A program made the translations under genes and the position numbers. Shown here piece by piece: positions 40,158 to 46,617 of a stretch of DNA of 46,617 nt; the stretch's first letter is position 1, and every line of letters begins with the position of its first letter. A model generated the notes under the pieces. That model searched no databases, was not told where the DNA came from, and saw nothing but the letters and a program-made list of their open reading frames with translations. Origin of the DNA: CAZQNF01 sp964403325 (GTDB lineage Bacteria; Patescibacteriota; Patescibacteriia; Magasanikbacterales; GWA2-37-8); contig CAYOFO010000004.1 of NCBI GenBank assembly GCA_964403325.1, positions 1 through 46,617 on the forward strand, written 5' to 3'.

Positions 40158-40916
40158 TTACACTAAATCATGATTAATAATTTTTTCCGCTAAGTCCAAA
40201 TGCTCTCTGGTATTTATTCCCACCGCTTCCTCTGCCGGCACAGCCAAGGTAGCCACCTGTTTACCTTGGTCCAAAGCAATCTTTACCAGATCTACCAAAT
40301 AATATTCTTTTTGCTGATTATTATTTTGTAATTTTTTGAGATTTTCCCAAAGCCAAGGAGCTGCAAAACAAAAATATGAAGTATTTACTTCGCGAATATT
40401 TAATTCTGCCGGCGTACAATCTTTTTTTTCTACAACTTTAAGCAAGTTGCCATTTTTATCACGAATAATCCGGCCAAAATCCGCAAACTGCGAACGCCAG
40501 TCGTCAAAATTGGCTGTGGTAAGGGTCATTACCGTCAGAATATTATTTTGCTCCGCATGTTCCTCAACAAGGCGTTTAAGCGACTCACTGGTAATGCACG
40601 GCATATCGCCATAGAGCACAATGATATTTTCTGCTCGGTCTTTTAACAGTGCCTCGGCCGACATAACCGCGTGCCCGGTGCCAAGCTGCTGCGCTTGAAT
40701 AGCAAACTGCGCCCGGTCCTGCAGATAGTCCTGCACCAAAGTATGTTTGTTATTTACCACCACCACCGGTTTAGCACCAAAAGCTTTTTCTACTGCCGTT
40801 ACCACATAATCTATAAGCGGTTTACCGTGCAACAGGTTCATAACTTTCGGGACACCGGTTTGCATGCGCTTACCTTCGCCAGCGGCGAGAATGATAGTTT
40901 GAAATTTTGTATTCAT
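40158..40916 (-). CDS. GlmU N-terminal-domain-like nucleotidyltransferase (UDP-GlcNAc pyrophosphorylase type)
   Basis: The 252-residue protein has the signature LAAGEGKRMQTGVPKVMNLL, then AQQLGTGHAVMSAEALL, VLYGDMPCIT and EVNTSYFCF, all typical of the GlmU uridyltransferase domain. The left-handed beta-helix acetyltransferase domain of GlmU (about 200 further residues) is absent. It may use GlcNAc-1-P made elsewhere, or a different sugar phosphate. It is close to glmS and in line with UDP-GlcNAc synthesis. Full-length glmU is about 455 residues, so this is a one-domain form. Confidence 0.85.
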   Translation of the reverse strand: MNTKFQTIILAAGEGKRMQTGVPKVMNLLHGKPLIDYVVTAVEKAFGAKPVVVVNNKHTLVQDYLQDRAQFAIQAQQLGTGHAVMSAEALLKDRAENIIVLYGDMPCITSESLKRLVEEHAEQNNILTVMTLTTANFDDWRSQFADFGRIIRDKNGNLLKVVEKKDCTPAELNIREVNTSYFCFAAPWLWENLKKLQNNNQQKEYYLVDLVKIALDQGKQVATLAVPAEEAVGINTREHLDLAEKIINHDLV

Positions 40917-40922
40917 ATAATT

Positions 40923-41636
40923 TTATAAAATTTTCTCATAAGATTGACGCAATCCTTCTAAAGATTCAGAGACGAAGAAACGATTTTCGTACGGAAAAAA
41001 CTCTTTTTTTTGCTCATCGGTCAAACTATTGCGTAAAAAAGCATTAAGGCGTAAAAATTCTTTCAACATACCTAACACTTCGCTTGCGCTATCATTGAAC
41101 ACCGCAATTCCTTCTCCCTGATGGCCATGATCACGTGTATTAATATAATCTTTTATCTTAGCGCATTTACCAATTGAAACATCTTTTTGCGAAGTAACAA
41201 TAATTCTTTCGTCAGAAAAAAAATTATTCAAACCCGAAAAATGAATTTTTTGTCTTTGCCAAACGGAATCTCCCAAGGTTAGAATACAATGAGCAATTTC
41301 TTGCCTTTTACAAAAAAATATAAGATCCATCGCTCCTGGTAAAATAAGCTGCGAACCATGCGAAACCAAGTCTTTGTATAGATCTCCGACTGCTTCGCCC
41401 GTTATCGGCTGTTTACCCAAAGCAGCCAATCGAATATTAATCTCTTTAGCAAAATTTTCTATACTAAACTCAGAAAAACCGACTTTTCCTTTAGCGGCAT
41501 TATAAATGGTCACGGCATCACCCCCAGAAAATCCGAAAGACTGCGCCCAACGAAATAGACGCTCTTTAATAAACGTAGAATCAATAAGCGTATTATCCAA
41601 ATCAAAAAAAACCGTATGAATTTTAGTATTCGTCAT
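40923..41636 (-). CDS. HAD-superfamily hydrolase
   Basis: The 237-residue protein starts TKIHTVFFDLDNTLIDSTFI with the DxDxT nucleophile motif, followed by ILTLGDSVWQRQKIH (motif II) and IAVFNDSASEVLGMLKEF (motif IV region, with a single Asp). A four-helix cap lies between. Its ATG overlaps the stop of the TrmB gene (4-bp overlap), so regulator and phosphatase are coupled. The substrate could be a phosphorylated sugar, by analogy with TrmB control; this is inference. Confidence 0.82.
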   Translation of the reverse strand: MTNTKIHTVFFDLDNTLIDSTFIKERLFRWAQSFGFSGGDAVTIYNAAKGKVGFSEFSIENFAKEINIRLAALGKQPITGEAVGDLYKDLVSHGSQLILPGAMDLIFFCKRQEIAHCILTLGDSVWQRQKIHFSGLNNFFSDERIIVTSQKDVSIGKCAKIKDYINTRDHGHQGEGIAVFNDSASEVLGMLKEFLRLNAFLRNSLTDEQKKEFFPYENRFFVSESLEGLRQSYEKIL

Positions 41637-42367
41637 AATGTTTTCCAGAGTTCGTCAAAAATAGCCTTTTGCGTTTGAAACACCCCTTCGTTCTCAATTA
41701 CCACGCCCATGGGTTCACCATTTGCTAAAAGAGAAATATAAGCCGTTTTGCCGGGATAAATAATAATATACGTTGGGGTTTCAGTTTTACTTTTAAGCCA
41801 TTTGCGTTCATCGAGTCCCCGCAGTTCGCCGCCATCGCCAATGGCGACTACTTTTACCGCTATATGCTTTGCTATGCGATAGTTGCTAAATTCAGGAAAG
41901 CTGTCATAAAGATATTCGCGCAGTGCTATGGGCGAATAAATACGATAGAGGTGTTCTTGTCGACGTTCGCAAGAAATGAGAACATCTTCCAAAATTTTCC
42001 GCAAATCTTTATGCTCAAAGTAGCGACTCACTGGACGATCGCCTCCGCGGCTATGGAGCGCTTTAAGTTCGGGAATAAAACTGTTTAAATTTTGAGCCAC
42101 TGCTTCAAGTTCAGTTTTTTGACTTTGTACCAAAGACGCCAATTGTTCCGGATCTTCAGCCACAAAATGCTGTTTACCATCTTTGTCGTATAAATTCACC
42201 AATTCGCGCTCTTGCAGCCACTTTAACGTCTCATACACGCTCCCACGATTTAAATTGGTGGCTTCGGCCAGTTTGCGCACCGACGACGAACCAAGTCTCA
42301 AAAGTGTTGTGTAAACCAGTGTATCCTTGTCAGAAAATCCTAATTTTGTAAGTATTTCTATTTGCAT
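41633..42367 (-). CDS. TrmB-family transcriptional regulator
   Basis: The 244-residue protein has an N-terminal winged HTH: LTKLGFSDKDTLVYTTLLRL, SSVRKLAEATNLNRGSVYET, LKWLQERELVNLYDKDGKQH. The C-terminal part (about 110-240) is a ligand domain with LYRIYSPIALREYLYDSF and AYISLLANGEPMGVVIENEG. It is similar in layout to the TrmB at 9463. It is the first gene after the terminator of the J-domain gene and leads the HAD gene. Confidence 0.86.
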   Translation of the reverse strand: MQIEILTKLGFSDKDTLVYTTLLRLGSSSVRKLAEATNLNRGSVYETLKWLQERELVNLYDKDGKQHFVAEDPEQLASLVQSQKTELEAVAQNLNSFIPELKALHSRGGDRPVSRYFEHKDLRKILEDVLISCERRQEHLYRIYSPIALREYLYDSFPEFSNYRIAKHIAVKVVAIGDGGELRGLDERKWLKSKTETPTYIIIYPGKTAYISLLANGEPMGVVIENEGVFQTQKAIFDELWKTL

Positions 42368-42399
42368 AATTTTTGCTTATTTTAAGCATATCACAAATA

Positions 42400-42429
42400 A
42401 AAAAGCTGTCAAATTTTTTCTGACAGCTT
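42400..42429 (-). terminator. Terminator after the J-domain gene
   Basis: AAGCTGTCA (42403-42411) and TGACAGCTT (42421-42429) form a 9-bp stem; read leftwards it is followed by TTTTTT. It closes the unit containing the J-domain gene and the small ORF at 42451. Confidence 0.85.
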
Positions 42430-42450
42430 GTTTTTCAACCACCATTCATC

Positions 42451-42588
42451 CTAAGTTAGCCCCCTCGTAACAAACCCGTAGCTGCTCGTCCAAATCTCTT
42501 TTCCCGTTTTAACACAACGCCCATCTCTTTTTGACTTGAGAAACATCGTTTTTACCAAACAGAACATACCTACTTTAACTGTTCCCAT
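42451..42588 (-). CDS. Possible small protein downstream of the J-domain gene
   Basis: A 45-codon frame starts at ATG 42588, five bases after the J-domain gene stop, and ends in TAG at 42451-42453, before the terminator. It encodes a basic peptide beginning MGTVKVGMFCLVK and containing CVKTGKEIWTSSYGFV, with two cysteines. Position inside the transcript supports it. No family is recognised, and chance cannot be excluded. Confidence 0.4.
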   Translation of the reverse strand: MGTVKVGMFCLVKTMFLKSKRDGRCVKTGKEIWTSSYGFVTRGLT

Positions 42589-42593
42589 TCTAC

Positions 42594-44582
42594 TTAAACC
42601 CAACCACCCGCCTCTTCAAAGAATACGAAATCTGATGGCAAAACAACATTATGTTCTATCCTAGAAATTCCAAACATTCCACCACTTTGTTGTTCCTCCA
42701 CATACACTCTTTCCCCATCGGCTTTAAAATAGAGTTCCTGATAACCATCCGCATCTGATTTAGGAGAAATAATCGGCTCTCCATTTCTAGGATTCAAAAG
42801 TCGTTTTGGGTCGCGGGAAATAATAAAGTAACCACTTTGGATTGATTGAGGTTTTTCATATTTATGTTCAACAAGCAACCCGTTTCGATCAATTCTAACT
42901 CTTTTACCGTCAAAAACCTTCAATTCTTTTCCGGTTTTTGGGTCGAGAATGGCTATCTGATCATGTTCACGGTCTTTTACTAATACTACCCCGTCGGATT
43001 CAAATATTGCCTTATCTTTTTTGTCATGACAAGTAAATGTGTATTCTTTGGCTTCAGGCAATTTATTACCCGAAGCATCGGCCAAACATTCGGTTCTTTG
43101 CCGTTTTATATCCGGCCCAAGCGGCATAAACTGGCGGGTGGTAGTGGTAGTCACCTCATGTATACGCACAAAACAAACCCCACGCTTTTCTGTCCAATCC
43201 TTGCTTGTCTCCGTCTTTTCCTCTCTTACCCGAAACATATCCTCAAAAGGCATCCCACCTCTACCAAAAGGAAATCCTCCACTTCCCATATTCCAACTTC
43301 CAAAGATGTCGCCAACATCAAAAGGACCGTGGCCTGCCTGCCCTCCAAAACCTCCTGTGGACACAGGGCCTCTATCGTACTTTGCTCTTTTTTCTTCATC
43401 AGACAGCACTTCATACGCCGCAGAGATCTCTTTAAACTCTTCTTCGGCAGCTTTATTTCCTGGATTATAATCCGGGTGTTTTTCTCTCGCCAATCTTCGG
43501 TATGCTTTTTTTATGTCCGGTGCAGACGCTTTTTTATCTACACCCAAAATTTCATAATAGGTTCGCTTCTGTCCTGATTTTTCTTGGGCAGGCGGCTTTT
43601 GTCCTCCCTCTTTCGCACCTTTCGGGTCAGCTGTACTACCAGTTTGTTGCCCGTCTTTTGCCTCACCTTTTGAAGCAGTATCAGCTTCTTTTGCAGCTGT
43701 TTTTCTCCCATTGCCTTGATCCCGAGGTTCTTCTGAGACAGATTTCGGTGGTACAACAGGTTCTGGTGCGACTTTCTTTCTTTCTCCCTCACCTGAGGGC
43801 GTTGTTTTCGCTTTAGTGGCCTCACCCTTTGCTGATGAAGCAGCCATCTTTTCTTGAGTACTAGTTTCTGATCCTGGTGCAACGACGGCATTTTGCTTTA
43901 ACGCATCATCTACCGAAATTTTGGTAGCTGGTCGCGGCTCCGATGTTAGCGGAGCAGAGGCTGCCCTTGAAACTGTAGCGGCCGGAGAAGGTGTGGGTGT
44001 TACTGGGTGAACAGGGTTCGTTTTTGCTGGGGTGGCAGCAGGTGGTGGAACCGCTGTTTTTTCCACCAATAAATCTTGCTCCGCTTTTGCTATTTCTGTT
44101 ATTTGAACCCTTATGTTTTCAATCCCTCTATCAAAAACATCCATTTCCGCCCGCATTTGCTTATTAAGATGCGCACCCGAAAGTTTGTTGCGCAACCCTA
44201 CAATTTGCCCATATAACTCCTCCAAATTCTTGGCGTCTTTAATTACAATTTCCAGCTGTTGGAATAAAGATTTTACTTTTTCATGTCGCTCTAAAATTTC
44301 CGGATGTTGTAAAACAAGATCTTCCACCCGAAATAGATTCCTTTCAAAGCGTTGTTGCACCAAAGCAAATTTTTCCAGACTGGCTGATGCACCCAAAAAA
44401 GATAGGTCACGATTGGTTTGATCCAGTAAATTTTCTATTCGTGCCTGTTGATCCGGGGAATAAAATCTACTTTCGGAATGATACGTTTCCTGTAACTGTT
44501 GTAATTTTTTATACCCTTGTTGCAAAACTTGTTTTTCTCGCTGTTGTGCCGGCGATACATCTGGGTGTTTTTTTTCTTCCAT
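42594..44582 (-). CDS. Large J-domain protein with a novel C-terminal region
   Basis: The 662-residue protein has a charged coiled-coil-like N-terminus (1-175), a disordered Ala/Pro/Lys-rich linker (176-338), a J-domain (341-404, TYYEILGVDKKASAPDIKKA, HPD at 369-371), and a Gly/Phe-rich stretch (FGRGGMPF). The C-terminal 200 residues are unfamiliar, with IAILDPKTGKELKVFDGKRV repeated in style by RDPKRLLNPRNGEPIISPK. Ordinary DnaJ has the J-domain at the N-terminus and a zinc domain; neither applies. It probably recruits Hsp70 to a specific substrate. No signal peptide. Confidence 0.75.
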   Translation of the reverse strand: MEEKKHPDVSPAQQREKQVLQQGYKKLQQLQETYHSESRFYSPDQQARIENLLDQTNRDLSFLGASASLEKFALVQQRFERNLFRVEDLVLQHPEILERHEKVKSLFQQLEIVIKDAKNLEELYGQIVGLRNKLSGAHLNKQMRAEMDVFDRGIENIRVQITEIAKAEQDLLVEKTAVPPPAATPAKTNPVHPVTPTPSPAATVSRAASAPLTSEPRPATKISVDDALKQNAVVAPGSETSTQEKMAASSAKGEATKAKTTPSGEGERKKVAPEPVVPPKSVSEEPRDQGNGRKTAAKEADTASKGEAKDGQQTGSTADPKGAKEGGQKPPAQEKSGQKRTYYEILGVDKKASAPDIKKAYRRLAREKHPDYNPGNKAAEEEFKEISAAYEVLSDEEKRAKYDRGPVSTGGFGGQAGHGPFDVGDIFGSWNMGSGGFPFGRGGMPFEDMFRVREEKTETSKDWTEKRGVCFVRIHEVTTTTTRQFMPLGPDIKRQRTECLADASGNKLPEAKEYTFTCHDKKDKAIFESDGVVLVKDREHDQIAILDPKTGKELKVFDGKRVRIDRNGLLVEHKYEKPQSIQSGYFIISRDPKRLLNPRNGEPIISPKSDADGYQELYFKADGERVYVEEQQSGGMFGISRIEHNVVLPSDFVFFEEAGGWV

Positions 44583-44620
44583 ATTTAAAGTATTATTAAA
44601 ATATTTCGTAAAAACGTGCT

Positions 44621-45103
44621 CTATACTGCTTTTTTATAAAAAATAATATTTTTTGTACCAAATCCTAATGCTGTATAAAATTTTTCTGCTTCCATATTAT
44701 CAGGATGCATTTCCAGTATCAACTCCGTACAGTTTTGGACGGCAAAAAACTCTTCTAGGGCGCGAAATAATTTCAAGCCCAGCTGACGACGACGAAAATT
44801 TGGTTCTACAAAAAGCTCGAGAATCTTGCCGTATTTTACTGGTCCTTCAGCCACCTCTTCATCCGCAGTCTGATTTTGGATTATACCAACTATAAAACCA
44901 ACGATTTTTTCTTGCTGAAATACTGCGTATATTTTCCCTTTTTGCTGTCCCAATCTCTGGACTAAGGCTTTCGCAAAGTCATGGCCAAATTGAGGAGAAC
45001 GACTCAGTCGATGCTCGCCCAAGGCAGCATAGTAATCCTCAAAATAATTAAAGCAATCCGTTAAAAGATCCAACTGACACAACTCTATTTCGCGTATTTC
45101 CAT
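44621..45103 (-). CDS. GNAT-family N-acetyltransferase
   Basis: The 160-residue protein has motif A LFVEPNFRRRQLGLKLFRAL and the C-terminal LEMHPDNMEAEKFYTALGFG. The N-terminal part (LDLLTDCFNYFEDYYAALGE) is the acceptor-binding side. Full length. It lies 8 bp after the gene at 45112 and 38 bp before the J-domain gene. Substrate unknown. Confidence 0.87.
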   Translation of the reverse strand: MEIREIELCQLDLLTDCFNYFEDYYAALGEHRLSRSPQFGHDFAKALVQRLGQQKGKIYAVFQQEKIVGFIVGIIQNQTADEEVAEGPVKYGKILELFVEPNFRRRQLGLKLFRALEEFFAVQNCTELILEMHPDNMEAEKFYTALGFGTKNIIFYKKAV

Positions 45104-45111
45104 CTTAATTA

Positions 45112-45630
45112 TTATCTTAAACCTAAAAATTTTACATACTCCTCTGGCTTCATTGTTTCAATAACAAACCGTGGTGCAGCTAACAACGGCCCGGCATTAC
45201 TAATCGGAACAGTAATTTCTACCTCACTCTTTCCGCTTTTCTCAATAACTCGAATTTGATCTGGTGTGGTGTAAAAAGTCATAAAACCATTACCATTCAT
45301 TTTAAAAATTCCACCACCCATAATATCTTGCCCTGTCAACACAGGTCCTTTATCCGCATAATTTATAACATGAGCAATTTGAAAACGATTCAAAAACATC
45401 ACTTTTTGCGTAAAAATAATTCGTTTATTCGTTACCACAATATGCGCATGAGGATAAATAGATTTAATCGCATTATTACCACGAAAAAAACTCTCAAATC
45501 GGCCGCTATCTTCAAACAAGGTCTTTTCTCCATTTTCCCAGCGCAACCTATCCAAAAACGCTTGCCGTCGCAAAAAAGATAGGGCGGCGAGAATAACTAT
45601 AAAAACTATTAAGGCAATGATGGTAGGCAT
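45112..45630 (-). CDS. Membrane-anchored protein with a PH-like domain
   Basis: The 172-residue protein has one N-terminal membrane segment (about 2-21) and a soluble part with HAHIVVTNKRIIFTQKVMFL, a strand pattern typical of bacterial PH or GRAM-like domains, and later MTFYTTPDQIRVIEKSGKSE. It would face the cytoplasm at the membrane. The fold call rests on a short motif. Confidence 0.55.
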   Translation of the reverse strand: MPTIIALIVFIVILAALSFLRRQAFLDRLRWENGEKTLFEDSGRFESFFRGNNAIKSIYPHAHIVVTNKRIIFTQKVMFLNRFQIAHVINYADKGPVLTGQDIMGGGIFKMNGNGFMTFYTTPDQIRVIEKSGKSEVEITVPISNAGPLLAAPRFVIETMKPEEYVKFLGLR

Positions 45631-45651
45631 AGTAATTTAGAAAAATAAATT

Positions 45652-46308
45652 TTATATTATTCCGTCACATTCAACTCTAAACTGATCAATAAACTGTTCC
45701 ACAAACTTAGTTCGTCCAATAGCAATTTGTTTGGCGGTCTTCGTGTTAAGCATTTTAGGAAGTTTTAAAATTTTTTCTTTAAAAAAATTAAAACTTGTCC
45801 CTTCGTGTTTTTTTAAAATATAAATCTGCTCATCAAAATCCTCTCTAGGTTGGCGCTTAGGATCGTGGAGAACGCGACCAATTTTGCCTCCATAGGCAAA
45901 GGTTCTGGCAATTCCAACAGCTCCCAAACTATCCAGCCAATCAGCATCCTGAATAATTTTACCTTCAAGAGAAGTTGCAACAAGTGTTGCTTCCGCACGA
46001 AAACGCGCATCATCAATTATTTGTAAAAGAGTTTTTTGTTTCGTTTGATCAATATTTAATGTCTCCATCACACCCTGTAAAACCAACCGGCCTTTGGCTT
46101 CATCAAAATCATAGTGCTTATAATTTCCTACATCGTGCAAGAGAGCCGCAAGCTCAATAATCTCTTTATCACCACCTTCCCGAGTCTGCAGATGTTGGGC
46201 CATTTTCCAAACTCGCTCAGTGTGCAACCAATCCTGGCCTCCCGCATCAGTCAGCAATTTAGGCTTAACGAAATCAGCTGTTTGTTTAACCAAAGAAGAT
46301 ACGGTCAT
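45652..46308 (-). CDS. HD-domain phosphohydrolase
   Basis: The 218-residue protein has HTERVWKMAQHL, the HD pair in LAALLHDVGNYKHYDFDEAK, and DADWLDSLGAVGIARTFAYG. This fits the YedJ/RsgI-type small HD hydrolases that act on nucleotides or other phosphate esters. Complete. Its ATG is at 46308, and nothing lies between it and the rRNA terminator. Confidence 0.88.
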   Translation of the reverse strand: MTVSSLVKQTADFVKPKLLTDAGGQDWLHTERVWKMAQHLQTREGGDKEIIELAALLHDVGNYKHYDFDEAKGRLVLQGVMETLNIDQTKQKTLLQIIDDARFRAEATLVATSLEGKIIQDADWLDSLGAVGIARTFAYGGKIGRVLHDPKRQPREDFDEQIYILKKHEGTSFNFFKEKILKLPKMLNTKTAKQIAIGRTKFVEQFIDQFRVECDGII

Positions 46309-46487
46309 ATGATATAAATTTTACCATACACTCTAACCCAAAAGCAAAAAATTAAAACTTTAAGAAAGAGAGCTACTATAACAACATTACGCTCTATTGT
46401 GCGGCACCCTCACTCTAAACTAACCAGAATTGAAAAAATGTGTAAAATAAAACATTAAGTTGTAAAAAATAAATCATTTTGAGACAA

Positions 46488-46518
46488 AAAAACAACCTTT
46501 TTGCAGGTTGTTTTTTAA
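46488..46518 (-). terminator. Terminator downstream of the 5S rRNA gene
   Basis: AACAACCT and AGGTTGTT form a stem around a short loop; read leftwards it is followed by a T-run (TTTTTTTGTC). It lies about 60 bp past the 5S 3' end. A T-run also follows on the + strand. The 170 bp from here to the HD gene at 46308 hold nothing else I can name. Confidence 0.75.
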
Positions 46519-46577
46519 AAATGTTATAAAATTACATTACTTTCAATATTTTTACTTGTTTCCTTTTGTTTTAGATG

Positions 46578-46617
46578 CAAGGTCCCCGCGGTGGCCTACT
46601 TTTGCTTGGAAGCTATC
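46578..46617 (-). rRNA. 3' end of a 5S rRNA gene, cut by the window edge
   Basis: The complementary strand reads GATAGC..., then AGCAAAAGTAGGCCACCGCG and GGGACC, which resembles the helix IV/V and 3' end of 5S rRNA (GAGAGTAGGTCGCCGCGGGG type). Only about 40 bases are present. A terminator follows in the right direction. This suggests that an rRNA operon lies just beyond the right edge and is transcribed leftwards. Confidence 0.6.

Noticed and set aside
43026..43577. Long rightward open frame opposite the J-domain gene
   Set aside because: Antisense shadow of the J-domain and linker codons, with a low-complexity Phe/Ser-rich product.

Overview
Host. The window looks like a chromosomal piece of a Candidate Phyla Radiation (Patescibacteria) bacterium, probably in the broad Parcubacteria assemblage. 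The basis is the gene mix (a FemX-type transferase, LemA plus TPM proteins, a YvcK/CofD-like protein, TrmB-type regulators, a class II photolyase, an endonuclease Q, many lineage-specific proteins), short intergenic gaps and a near absence of Shine-Dalgarno sequences. TGA and TAG both end ordinary genes (for example positions 493-495 and 5442-5444), so the UGA=Gly code of Gracilibacteria/Absconditabacteria does not apply. Assignment below phylum level is not possible from sequence alone.

Layout. 1-2.4 kb: start of an unidentified gene, tRNA-Arg(CCG), a femX-like gene and a lipoprotein. 2.4-5.4 kb (+): two exported proteins (one a class A acid phosphatase-like protein), then rpmF, nusB and rnc. 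5.6-9.4 kb: tRNA-Lys(CTT), a two-gene unit ending in a membrane protein, a nucleotidyltransferase, tRNA-Arg(TCG) and a class II photolyase. 9.4-14.1 kb: a TrmB regulator and a NitT/TauT-type ABC importer whose ATPase gene carries one in-frame TAG, followed by the decayed 3' part of a second TrmB gene. 14.2-14.4 kb: a 46-residue histone-H1-like protein with a strong SD, a 16-bp hairpin in its leader and its own terminator. 14.5-23.8 kb (-): endonuclease Q, malic enzyme, RluA-type synthase, SDR, GST, methyltransferases, a HAD protein and two tandem GNATs. 23.8-31.4 kb (-, one gene +): TPM and LemA proteins and three genes that together cover the parts of ATP-citrate lyase. 31.5-46.3 kb (-): YvcK-like, GNATs, a zincin, a caspase-like protein, GlmS, a GlmU N-terminal-domain protein, HAD plus TrmB, a large J-domain protein and an HD hydrolase. 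The right edge holds what looks like the 3' end of a 5S rRNA gene, with a terminator, read leftwards.

How genes may work together. The clearest metabolic theme is citrate cleavage: an AclA-like subunit (30279-31424), a CoA-ligase-alpha/AclB-N-like subunit (27538-28428) and a citryl-CoA lyase-like protein (25226-25987). Together they would turn citrate, CoA and ATP into acetyl-CoA and oxaloacetate; a malic enzyme at 15834-16955 could feed C4 acid to pyruvate. GlmS and a stand-alone GlmU uridyltransferase-like protein serve UDP-GlcNAc synthesis, which fits the femX-like peptidoglycan gene and the YvcK-like protein.

Most unusual points: (1) the split ATP-citrate lyase set interleaved with uncharacterised genes; (2) a 72-bp perfect duplication of the glmS 3' end, each copy followed 23-24 bp later by an accessory gene (a caspase-like protein and a zincin), which suggests stepwise cassette insertion at glmS; (3) a decaying importer locus with a nonsense codon and a relic regulator; (4) the heavily structured leader of the H1-like gene.
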